A stretch of 64,000 nt of DNA, taken from an uncultured Collinsella sp. (GTDB taxonomy: Bacteria; Actinomycetota; Coriobacteriia; Coriobacteriales; Coriobacteriaceae). A program made the position numbers and the translations under genes. Location: the NCBI GenBank assembly GCA_959599915.1, contig CAUGJE010000009.1, positions 1 through 64,000 on the forward strand, in the 5' to 3' direction. Below the pieces are notes generated by a model. The model was given only the letters and a program-made list of their open reading frames with translations. It did no database searches and had not been told where the DNA came from. Shown piece by piece: positions 16,838-24,256 of this stretch; within the stretch, counting starts at the first letter, position 1; each line of letters starts with the position of its first letter.

Positions 16838-17698
16838 TTAGTTCTCCCCCTTATCCTGCTTGCCCAGATATGCCTCGATAACAGCGTCGTTGTTCTGGAT
16901 TTCCTCGGCCGTGCCCTTGGCGATGACCTTACCAAAGTTAAGCACGCAGATACCCTCGCAGATATTCATGACGAGCGACATGTCGTGCTCGATAAGCATG
17001 ATGGCGATACCAAAGGTGTCGCGAATCTTAACGATGTTCTCCATGAGCTCCGCGGTCTCGGACGGGTTCATGCCGGCGGCAGGCTCGTCGAGCAGCAGCA
17101 GCTTGGGGTTGGTGGCAAGCGCACGGACGATCTCCAGACGACGCTGAGCGCCGTAAGGCAGCGAGCCGGCCTGCTCGTTTGCCAGATGCTCCATATCAAA
17201 GATGGACAGCAGCTCCATGGCACGCTCGTGGGCGGCCTTCTCGTGCTTCCAATACGTCGGCAGGCGCAGCACGCCCTCAAAGCCGGAGTAGCGCTCCTGG
17301 TTGTGCAGGCCGACCTTTACGTTGTCCTCCACTGTCATGGTGTTGAACAGGCGAATGTTCTGGAAGGTACGGGCAATACCCATGCGGTTGACCTGGTAGA
17401 CCGACTTGCCCGAGGTGTCCTCACCGTCGAGCAGGATGGTGCCGTGCGTGGGCTGGTACACCTTGGTGAGCAGGTTGAAGACCGTGGTCTTACCGGCACC
17501 ATTGGGGCCAATCAGGCCGGCGATCTCGGTCTTGCCGATAGTCAGGCTAAAGTCGTCGACTGCCTTAAGGCCACCGAACTCAATGCCCAGGTGGATGCAC
17601 TCGAGCGCCGGACGCTGGCCCAGGTCGCGATCGGGAACAATGGCGCCAGAAGGATACGGGACCATCTTGCCCTTGTTGAACTCAAATTTACTGGGCAT
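16838..17698 (-). CDS. livG: Branched-chain amino acid ABC transporter ATPase LivG
   Basis: Second ATPase of the liv importer, 286 aa. Walker A is GPNGAGKTT, Walker B LLLLDEPAAGMNP, with LSIFDMEHLANEQAGSLPYG leading into the signature (LPYGAQRR in place of the usual SGGQ) and the LivG-type C-terminal extension ending in YLGKQ. The start at 17698 (MPSKFEFNKG) follows AAGGAGGTG by about 8 nt and overlaps the end of livM by 11 nt; an upstream start at 17725 lacks such a site. Confidence 0.94.
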   Translation of the reverse strand: MPSKFEFNKGKMVPYPSGAIVPDRDLGQRPALECIHLGIEFGGLKAVDDFSLTIGKTEIAGLIGPNGAGKTTVFNLLTKVYQPTHGTILLDGEDTSGKSVYQVNRMGIARTFQNIRLFNTMTVEDNVKVGLHNQERYSGFEGVLRLPTYWKHEKAAHERAMELLSIFDMEHLANEQAGSLPYGAQRRLEIVRALATNPKLLLLDEPAAGMNPSETAELMENIVKIRDTFGIAIMLIEHDMSLVMNICEGICVLNFGKVIAKGTAEEIQNNDAVIEAYLGKQDKGEN

Positions 17699-18767
17699 CG
17701 GCTGCCACCTCCTTCTTGGAAGCAAGGCGATCCTTGACGCGACCGAAGAACGCCTTGAGCTGCGGGTTGTTGGTAAAGATCATGACCAGGATCAGCACGA
17801 TGGCGTAGATGAGCATGCGGTAGTCCGAGAACTGACGGAGCAGCTCGGGAAGCACCGTGAGCAACGCCGCCGCGATGACGGAGCCGCGCATGTTGCCCAG
17901 GCCGCCCAGGACCACGAACACCAGGATGAGGATCGATGTGTTGAAGTCGAACTTGGTGGCGGAAAGCTGCGAGAAGTTTCCGCCGAACAGCGCTCCGGCG
18001 GCACCGGCGAGGGCAGCGGAAACCACGAAGGCGATCATGCGGTACTCGGTGACGGAGATGCCTACGGACTCGGCTGCAATCTTGTTATCGCGCACGGCCA
18101 TAATGGCACGACCGGTACGGCTGCGAACCAGGTTGAGCACGATCACGAGCGCGACCATAACCAGGATGGCGCCGGCAAGGAAGGTCGAATAGGTCGACAC
18201 GCCCGATGCGCCCTGGGCGCCCTTGATGATGGCGGTACCGTCCTCGAGCAGGTGCAGGTCGTCGATCGTAGAATTGCCCGTGATGTTAAAGATAACGTGC
18301 AGGCCGCGGGAATCGACGCCCACAATGAGGCAGGTGACGATCTCTTTGATAATCTCGCCAAAGGCCAAGGTCACGATGGCCAGGTAGTCGCCGCTCAGGC
18401 GAAGAACCGGGATACCAATCAGGAAGCCCAGAATGGCAGCGGCGATAGCGCCGACCACAATGCTGATGACAAGACGCATCGGGTCGGAGGGAACGGCGCT
18501 CTCGAGGGCGACCGCGGTAACGATGCCCGTATAGGCGCCGACGCTCATAAAGCCCGCGTGGCCCAGCGACAAGTCGCCCGCGATGCCGACGACGAGGTTA
18601 AGGGAGATGGCCATGACGATATAGGCCGTAATGGGAACCAACTGACCGGCGATCATGCGCGGAATCATGTGGTTGGACTGCATAAAGAACACGATGGCAA
18701 ATGCCACGATGCACATGGCGTACGTGACAAAGTCGTGACGCGTCTGCTTGTCTTTAAGAAACTTCAT
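17688..18767 (-). CDS. livM: Branched-chain amino acid ABC transporter permease LivM
   Basis: Membrane permease of the liv importer, 359 aa with about ten hydrophobic helices. Family signatures are SLNLVVGIAGDLSLGHAGFMSVGAYTG (split here only by context) and the permease loop near GRAIMAVRDNKIAAESVGI. A GTG 9 nt upstream could also start it; ATG at 18767 is preferred with AGGTGA ahead. It begins 9 nt after livH and overlaps livG at its end. Confidence 0.93.
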   Translation of the reverse strand: MKFLKDKQTRHDFVTYAMCIVAFAIVFFMQSNHMIPRMIAGQLVPITAYIVMAISLNLVVGIAGDLSLGHAGFMSVGAYTGIVTAVALESAVPSDPMRLVISIVVGAIAAAILGFLIGIPVLRLSGDYLAIVTLAFGEIIKEIVTCLIVGVDSRGLHVIFNITGNSTIDDLHLLEDGTAIIKGAQGASGVSTYSTFLAGAILVMVALVIVLNLVRSRTGRAIMAVRDNKIAAESVGISVTEYRMIAFVVSAALAGAAGALFGGNFSQLSATKFDFNTSILILVFVVLGGLGNMRGSVIAAALLTVLPELLRQFSDYRMLIYAIVLILVMIFTNNPQLKAFFGRVKDRLASKKEVAADAQ

Positions 18768-18776
18768 AACGCTCAC

Positions 18777-19658
18777 CTACACCTTCTCGGGGACGTACTT
18801 GCCCAAGAGGCCGGCAGGCTTGACGAGCAGGACGATGATCAAAACACCAAAAACGATGGAGTTGGCAAGGCTCGTGGAAATGTAGGCCTGTGCCATCGCC
18901 TCGATGATGCCGATGAGAATGCCGCCGACAAAGGCACCAGGGATGGAGCCGATGCCGCCGAAAACGGCGGCGTCGAACGCCTTGATGCCAGGCATGGCGC
19001 CCGTGGTGGGTTGCAGGACCGGCGAGTAGGAGCACAGAAGCACGCCGGCGATGGCGGCAAGCGCAGAACCGATGGCAAACGTCATCGAGATGGTGCGGTT
19101 AACGTTGATGCCCATGAGCTGAGCGGCGGCCTTGTCCTCGGACACGGCGCGCATGGCCTTGCCCATCTTGGTCTTACCTGTAAAGAACATCAGGCCGGCC
19201 ATGATAACCAGGCAGGCGACAATGGTGACGAGCGAGACGGCGCTTACGTTGAACTTGGCCAAGAACTCCGGCACCGGGAAGGCGACGAGCGAAGTGAAGT
19301 TCTTGGGCGTGGCGCCCCACAGAAGCTGTGCGGCGTTCTGCAGGAAGTAAGACACGCCGATGGCCGTGATCAAAACGGCCAGCGGGCCCGCCTGACGCAG
19401 CGGCTTGTATGCCAGACCCTCGATGAGAACACCGAGAACGGTGCAGACCACACAAGAGAGAATTACAGATGCCCAGCCCGGGAGGCCGAGATACGACGTG
19501 GCACAGAACGAGACATAGGCACCGACCATGATGACGTCGCCGTGAGCGAAGTTGAGCATCTTGGCGATACCGTAGACCATGGTGTAGCCCAACGCGATGA
19601 TGGCGTAGACGCTGCCCATGGACAGGCCGTTGACCAGGTATTGGATAAAGACCGTCAT
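18777..19658 (-). CDS. livH: Branched-chain amino acid ABC transporter permease LivH
   Basis: Membrane permease partner of LivM, 293 aa. It starts MTVFIQYLVNGLSMGSVYAI and carries GYTMVYGIAKMLNFAHGD and GKAMRAVSEDKAAAQLMGIN, both LivH hallmarks. The start at 19658 has AAAGGGGG 9 nt upstream; an ATG 9 nt earlier lies too close to that box. About 140 nt separates it from livJ, filled with two hairpins. Confidence 0.94.
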   Translation of the reverse strand: MTVFIQYLVNGLSMGSVYAIIALGYTMVYGIAKMLNFAHGDVIMVGAYVSFCATSYLGLPGWASVILSCVVCTVLGVLIEGLAYKPLRQAGPLAVLITAIGVSYFLQNAAQLLWGATPKNFTSLVAFPVPEFLAKFNVSAVSLVTIVACLVIMAGLMFFTGKTKMGKAMRAVSEDKAAAQLMGINVNRTISMTFAIGSALAAIAGVLLCSYSPVLQPTTGAMPGIKAFDAAVFGGIGSIPGAFVGGILIGIIEAMAQAYISTSLANSIVFGVLIIVLLVKPAGLLGKYVPEKV

Positions 19659-19704
19659 GTTCCACATCCCCCTTTCGAATAGGTTTCCAGATACTATATG
19701 AAAC

Positions 19705-19768
19705 AGGGACGTTACACTGTCCCTAGATACCAAGCAAGCAGGGAAGGCCAAAACCTCCCCTGCTTGGG
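19705..19768 (-). promoter_or_regulatory. Two hairpins between livJ and livH
   Basis: Reading with the operon, 19730-19768 forms CCCAAGCAGGGGAGG / CCTTCCCTGCTTGCTTGG, a long stem just 30 nt after the livJ stop, and 19705-19724 forms AGGGAC / GTCCCT. Neither has a strong T tract. Such intercistronic stems often protect or end part of the transcript so that the binding protein is made in excess over the permeases. Confidence 0.55.
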
Positions 19769-19797
19769 ATCAAAACCGCTCTATGTAAGGCGGCCAA

Positions 19798-20985
19798 TTA
19801 GGCCTGTACGTACTTGCCGTCGGTGATGACGTACGCCGTGGGCTCCTTCTGGACCTGGCCCTTATCGTTCCAGGTGAGCTTGCCGGTCAGACCGTCAACG
19901 GTAATCTTGAGCATAGCCTTGGACAGCTTCTCGGCGACCTCGGTCGGATCGGCGTCGACACCAAGACCGGCCTCCTTGAGGGCCTCGGCCACCGCGTGCA
20001 CACCGTCGTAGGCGTCAGCGGCAAACTGGTCGGGGGTATCGCCGTACTTATCCTTGTAAGCGTTAACGAAGCCGGCGTTCTTCTCGTCGTCGGCAGAGAA
20101 CGGGGTCATGAGCAGCAGACCCTCGGCAAGAGAGGTGTCGAAGCCCTCAACGCCCAGGATACCGTCCATGCCGTCGCAGCCCATCATCTTGACGTCGTAG
20201 CCCATGTCCTTGGCGTTCTTGAGCAGGACGGACGCCGGCGTGTAGTAGATCGGCGCAAAGATCATGGTGGCGCCGGCCTGCTTGGCCTTGGTCAGCTGGT
20301 TGGTAAAGCTCGTGGCGGAGTCGTCCTTAAAGGTCTCCTCGTCGACAACCTCGAGCTTGGACTCAGCGGCCTGGGCCTTAAAGGAATCTGCGATGCCCGA
20401 AGAATAGGCGTCGCCGGAGTTATAGAACAGCACGAACTTCTCGTCCGCATATTTCTCTGCCAGGAACTTGGCAGCGTTGACACCCTGGTTGGGGTCGGTG
20501 AAGCAAACCTGGAAGACGCAATCCTTGCCGTCGGTGACGTCCTCGGAGGACGCGGACGGGGTGATCATGAACGTCTTGGGGTCGTTACCGCACTCTGCGG
20601 CAACGGCAACCGACGCGCCCGTGGTGGTCGGGCCGACGAGGGCCTGCATGCCCCAGTCGAGCAGGGTGTTGAAGGCGTTGACGGCCTTCTCGCCATCGGC
20701 CTGGTCATCCTCGGCCTTGCTGGCAAGCGGCAGCTCCTTGGTCGAGAAATCCTTGCAGCCAAGCTCGACACCCTGGGTAACGGACTTGCCGTAGGACGCG
20801 TTGGCGCCGGTCAGCGGGCCGATGGTGCCGATCTTAAACGAAGCGTCGCCCGAAGCGGAACCGCTGTCGCCGCCGTTGGAGGAGCAGCCAGCTAGAATGG
20901 ACATCGCCCCCAGACCTGCTGCGCTCGCGATAACGCTCCTGCGATTCATAACAGGGTTCAATGACTTACCGGTGAGGCTCGACAT
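19798..20985 (-). CDS. livJ: Branched-chain amino acid ABC transporter substrate-binding lipoprotein
   Basis: A 395-aa periplasmic-type binding protein tethered to the membrane as a lipoprotein. The leader has NRRSVIASAAGLGAMS and a lipobox LAGC with Cys34; the twin Arg hints at Tat-like export. A Ser/Gly linker precedes FKIGTIGPLTGANASYG, the Leu/Ile/Val-binding family start. AGGAG lies 5-6 nt before ATG at 20985. First gene of livJHMGF. A fragment of a second copy is found upstream at 21257-21390. Confidence 0.94.
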   Translation of the reverse strand: MSSLTGKSLNPVMNRRSVIASAAGLGAMSILAGCSSNGGDSGSASGDASFKIGTIGPLTGANASYGKSVTQGVELGCKDFSTKELPLASKAEDDQADGEKAVNAFNTLLDWGMQALVGPTTTGASVAVAAECGNDPKTFMITPSASSEDVTDGKDCVFQVCFTDPNQGVNAAKFLAEKYADEKFVLFYNSGDAYSSGIADSFKAQAAESKLEVVDEETFKDDSATSFTNQLTKAKQAGATMIFAPIYYTPASVLLKNAKDMGYDVKMMGCDGMDGILGVEGFDTSLAEGLLLMTPFSADDEKNAGFVNAYKDKYGDTPDQFAADAYDGVHAVAEALKEAGLGVDADPTEVAEKLSKAMLKITVDGLTGKLTWNDKGQVQKEPTAYVITDGKYVQA

Positions 20986-21057
20986 GCGGCTCTCCTCTCA
21001 AATCTCGTCGGGTTTTGGTTGCCCGACAGGCCATCCTTCGCCGTGTTCGGCGTTCGC

Positions 21058-21154
21058 AAAATAGTAGACGCTTTAGTTGGGAAAAGTGGCGATTATTTCA
21101 ACTTTTCTTTGGATTTGTTCATTTATCCATAGTTCTGCGTATTTCTACTATTTT
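21058..21154. promoter_or_regulatory. AT-rich liv/hom upstream region with 11-bp inverted repeat
   Basis: AAAATAGTAGA (21058-21068) and TCTACTATTTT (21144-21154) form a perfect inverted repeat 75 nt apart; both arms contain a TACTAT -10-like hexamer pointing outward. AAGTGGC/GCCACTT also repeats inversely near 21084 and 21164. A further hairpin GTCGGG/CCCGAC (21007-21027) lies in the livJ leader. The AT-richness stands out from the GC-rich surroundings, and the liv promoter is probably here. Confidence 0.4.
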
Positions 21155-21256
21155 ATGCAGTAATGCCACTTTATTATGTAAAAGTAATGTTTCCATTCTG
21201 TTACAAGCGCCCCCGCCCTGAATAAAACTGCCTCATCGGTTGCGCTTTATGCACAC

Positions 21257-21390
21257 TTAGACGGCAATATACTTACCGTCCTGAATCACCGAAGTCGGCG
21301 CTCTTCTCGTCGTCGGCGGAGAACGGGGTCATGAGCAGCACACCCTCGGCAAGAGAGGTGTCGAAGCCCTCGGACCGTCCATGCCGTCTT
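21257..21390 (-). pseudogene. Decayed livJ paralogue fragment
   Basis: Minus-strand remnant of a second branched-chain amino acid binding protein. Its 3' end encodes PTSVIQDGKYIAV-stop, matching the LivJ end PTAYVITDGKYVQA. It then jumps to a segment at ~21300-21372 that is nearly identical to livJ 20079-20150, followed by a piece matching the later GTCCATGCCGTC with about a dozen bases missing. Most of the gene is deleted, so it cannot make a functional protein. Confidence 0.85.
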
Positions 21391-21602
21391 GTGGTACAGG
21401 GCAAACCTTATGGCGCAAACGTTGACAGTTTGTTACGGAAGTTCGTTTGTGGCGAGTGTGTTTCCAATATTTCCGCAGCGTTTCGGGGGTAGCGTTTTGC
21501 ACAGCTCCAGTTGCCTGGCAAGCACGCGCCCGCACTTCACGCTAGAATGCACTCAACCTATAAGCAGTTAATCCATCCACAAGATGCACGAAGGAGCTAT
21601 CT

Positions 21603-22946
21603 ATGAGCGAACCCCTGCGCACCGTGAACGTCGGTCTGATCGGCCTGGGAACCGTCGGCGGCGGCGTGGCCCGTCTGATCAAGAGCCACCACGATGAGTA
21701 CCTGGCAGCCTACGGCATCGACCTTAAGCTGACCCGCGCCTGCGCGCTTGCTTGGGAGCAGGCCGAGGCGGCCGGCATTGAGCGCGAGGCCTTTACAAGC
21801 GACTGGCACGATGTCGTCACCGACCCCGCCATCGACATCGTCGTCGAACTGATCGGCGGCGAGCATCCCGCAACCGAGATCTTCACCACCGCCTTTGAGA
21901 ACGGCAAGCATGTCGTTTCTGCCAACAAGGCCCTGCTGGGCCGTCACGTCGAGACGCTTGCCGAGAAGGCGCGCGCGTGCGGCGTGCAGATTAAGTGCGA
22001 GGCCAGCTGCGGCGGCGGCATCCCCATCGTCAGCACGCTTGAGCACGACCTGGTGGGCAACAAGATCCTGACCATCGCCGGCATCCTCAACGGCACCACC
22101 AACTACATCCTGTCGCGCATGGACGCCGAGGGCGCCGATTACGCGGACGTACTTGCCGACGCGCAGGCCAAGGGCTATGCCGAGGCCGACCCGTCCGCCG
22201 ATGTCGACGGCTTCGACGCCGCCAGCAAGACGGCGATTCTCGCCTCTATCGGCTTTGGCACCCGCGTGACCACCGACGACGTATACCAGCAAGGCATCCG
22301 CACCATCGGCGCCGAGGACATCGCCCAGGCCCGCGAACTCGGCTACACTATTAAGTTGCTCGGCATCGCCCGCAACACCGACGCCGGCGTCGACGTCCGC
22401 GTGCATCCCACGCTGATTCCCGCCGACCACATGCTTGCCAAGGTCAACGGCGCCATGAACGCCGTCTACGTGGTAGGCGACGCCGTGGGCGAGACCATGT
22501 TCTACGGTGCCGGCGCAGGCTCCTTCCCCACCGCGAGCGCCGTCGTGGGCGATATCCTGTCGCTCTCCGAGCAGATCAGCCGCGGCGTGGCTCCGCTGCC
22601 CGAGATCGAGCCCTATGGTCACAACCTCGCCTTTAAGCCCATGGACGAGCTCCAGACCAAGTACTATGTGCGCCTGAAGGTCGCCGACCGCGTGGGCGCC
22701 CTGTCCGAGACGGTCGACATCTTTGCCAAGCACAACATCTCGATCTCGCTTATCAACCAGGTCGAAGATGGCAAGTCGGGCGTCAGCAACGCCTGCTCGG
22801 TCATCTTCCTGACGCACCGCGCGCTCGAGAAGGACGTCCAGGCTGCCGCCGCTGAGCTTGCCAGCGTCGACTGCGTGGCCGAGGTCGCCAACGTCCTGCG
22901 CATCGAGGACGTCGAGGCCTGGACCGAAGGAGTCATGGCGAACTAA
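21603..22946 (+). CDS. hom: Homoserine dehydrogenase
   Basis: NAD(P)-dependent reduction of aspartate semialdehyde to homoserine, the branch to threonine and methionine. The 447-aa protein opens with the Rossmann motif VGLIGLGTVGGGV, carries ANKALLG, the GILNGTTNYIL substrate segment and DVDGFDAASK, then a C-terminal ACT domain (DRVGALSETVDIFAKHNISI), as in the monofunctional allosteric form. AAGGAG precedes ATG by about 8 nt. It is followed by a strong terminator and appears monocistronic. Confidence 0.96.
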   Translation: MSEPLRTVNVGLIGLGTVGGGVARLIKSHHDEYLAAYGIDLKLTRACALAWEQAEAAGIEREAFTSDWHDVVTDPAIDIVVELIGGEHPATEIFTTAFENGKHVVSANKALLGRHVETLAEKARACGVQIKCEASCGGGIPIVSTLEHDLVGNKILTIAGILNGTTNYILSRMDAEGADYADVLADAQAKGYAEADPSADVDGFDAASKTAILASIGFGTRVTTDDVYQQGIRTIGAEDIAQARELGYTIKLLGIARNTDAGVDVRVHPTLIPADHMLAKVNGAMNAVYVVGDAVGETMFYGAGAGSFPTASAVVGDILSLSEQISRGVAPLPEIEPYGHNLAFKPMDELQTKYYVRLKVADRVGALSETVDIFAKHNISISLINQVEDGKSGVSNACSVIFLTHRALEKDVQAAAAELASVDCVAEVANVLRIEDVEAWTEGVMAN

Positions 22947-22977
22947 CCCAACGCTCGCCAAGCAATACGCGCTTTGA

Positions 22978-23012
22978 GGGCTCCCGTCCGATGTGGGACG
23001 GGAGCCCTTTTG
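22978..23012 (+). terminator. Terminator after hom
   Basis: GGGCTCCCGTCC / GGACGGGAGCCC, a perfect 12-bp stem with a 6-nt loop, followed by TTTTG TCT, 31 nt past the hom stop codon. Confidence 0.88.
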
Positions 23013-23160
23013 TCTCCTGCCCTAAGCACAACGGCAGAGCACATTTGCGCGAGCCGCTCATCGGTAACGTGGGTTACCGTTCACCGATATGCAAACGCGG
23101 CCGATTCCGGCTACCGCTACGCTGTGCTGCGTACGTCCACCCCCGAAGAATGGAGGCACC

Positions 23161-23910
23161 ATGTTGCTCGAGGGCAAGAAAGCAATCGTCACCGGAGGCA
23201 CGCGCGGTATCGGCTATGCCATCGCCTGCCGTTTTATCGAGGAGGGTGCCGCCGTCACCGTCTTTGGCTCGCGCCAGGAGACTGCCGATGCGGCCGTTGA
23301 GAAGCTCACCGCCGCCTACCCCGAGGCCAAAGTTTGGGGCCGTTCCTGCGATCTCACCTCGCTCGAGGCCGTGACTGAGGCCTTTACACAGGCTGCCGCT
23401 GATATGGGCGGCCTGGACACGGTCGTCAACAACGCCGGCATCTCCCAGCGCTCGCCCCTTTTGGACTATGCAGCCGAGGAGTTCGCCAAAGTTATGGACC
23501 TCAACGTCGTCGCCGTCTTTAACGGCCACCAGGCTGCCGCCAAGATCATGACCGAGGCCGGCCACGGCGGCACCATCACCACCACGAGCTCGATGGTCGC
23601 CAAGTATGGCCAGCCCTCCGGCGTCGGCTATCCCACGTCCAAGTTTGCCGTCAACGGCATGGTCCAGTCGCTTTCACGCGAGCTCGCCCCCATGGGCATT
23701 CGCGTCAACGCCGTCGCACCCGGCGTGACCAAGACCGATATGGTCGCCAACCTCCCCGAGGAGATTATCAAACCCATCATCGCCACCATTCCGCTGGGCC
23801 GCATGGGCGAGCCCGAGGATGTCGCCAACGCCTTTGTTTTCCTGGCGAGCGACATGTCCTCCTATGTCACGGGCGCCGTGCTCCCCGTCGACGGAGCCGC
23901 CCGCTCCTAA
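23161..23910 (+). CDS. Short-chain dehydrogenase/reductase (FabG-like)
   Basis: A 249-aa classical SDR using NAD(P)H. It has TGGTRGIG (11-18), NNAG (90-93), a catalytic Ser in TTSSMVAK (about 143-144) and Tyr157-x3-Lys161 in GYPTSK, ending with YVTGAVLPVDGA as in 3-oxoacyl-ACP reductases. The Arg in TGGTRG and a basic residue after strand 2 (FGSRQE) hint at NADPH. GGAGG precedes the start at 23161. The substrate is not determinable: fatty acid, sugar alcohol and hydroxysteroid enzymes share this pattern, and it is not the 7-beta-hydroxysteroid dehydrogenase described from Collinsella. Confidence 0.85.
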   Translation: MLLEGKKAIVTGGTRGIGYAIACRFIEEGAAVTVFGSRQETADAAVEKLTAAYPEAKVWGRSCDLTSLEAVTEAFTQAAADMGGLDTVVNNAGISQRSPLLDYAAEEFAKVMDLNVVAVFNGHQAAAKIMTEAGHGGTITTTSSMVAKYGQPSGVGYPTSKFAVNGMVQSLSRELAPMGIRVNAVAPGVTKTDMVANLPEEIIKPIIATIPLGRMGEPEDVANAFVFLASDMSSYVTGAVLPVDGAARS

Positions 23911-23956
23911 AGGTCGCAAGCCACGACTCCTAGCCTCAACATTGCTCAACGCAAAA

Positions 23957-24000
23957 GGCGCGCTGCCTGCATCAACCGCAGGCAGCGCGCCTTCTTCTGT
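23957..24000 (+). terminator. Terminator after the SDR gene
   Basis: GGCGCGCTGCCTGC / GCAGGCAGCGCGCC, a perfect 14-bp stem with a 7-nt loop, followed by TTCTTCTGTTT and preceded by AAAA. Confidence 0.88.
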
Positions 24001-24007
24001 TTGAAGT

Positions 24008-24239
24008 GGAAGCTGCGTCCCAGTATTCCGGCTCAGACCGGGACGCAGCTTCCCTCAGGGCCATGTTTCGGAAAATGCGCCCCGTTTTGAACGCCGATTC
24101 TGGGACGCGCTTTCCGCAACGAGTCTCTCGCGGAAACCACATCCCACTCTGAGCGTCCATTCTGGGATGTAGCTTCCCGATGGGGACCGACGCGGAAGCT
24201 GCGTCCCGTTTCGGGTCTTTAAAGTGGGACGCGCCTTCC
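24008..24239. repeat. Array of four 46-bp palindromes with exact 62-bp period
   Basis: Units start at 24008, 24070, 24132 and 24194. Each has a 14-nt left arm (type GGAAGCTGCGTCCC), an 18-nt loop and a 14-nt right arm (type GGGACGCAGCTTCC); 16-nt spacers separate them. Unit 1 pairs 14/14, the others 11-12/14, and unit 3 shows paired changes (CGTCCC/GGGACG to CATCCC/GGGATG). Loops and spacers differ. It fills the convergent gap between the SDR gene and the antiporter gene; no protein-coding frame is evident. Confidence 0.85.
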
Positions 24240-24256
24240 CCTAGGGAAGCATCTCG

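Noticed and set aside
17406..19682. 758-aa open frame on the plus strand opposite livG-livM-livH
   Set aside because: Antisense to three well-recognised transporter genes; His/Asp/Gly-rich low-complexity composition typical of a shadow frame.
11546..23910. A bile acid metabolism cluster (SBF transporter plus SDR)
   Set aside because: The transporter and SDR gene are about 11 kb apart in separate transcripts, both families are broad, and neither carries a diagnostic residue for bile acids.
24008..24239. CRISPR array
   Set aside because: Only four units, repeats are divergent palindromes of 46 bp with 16-nt spacers, and no cas genes are near.
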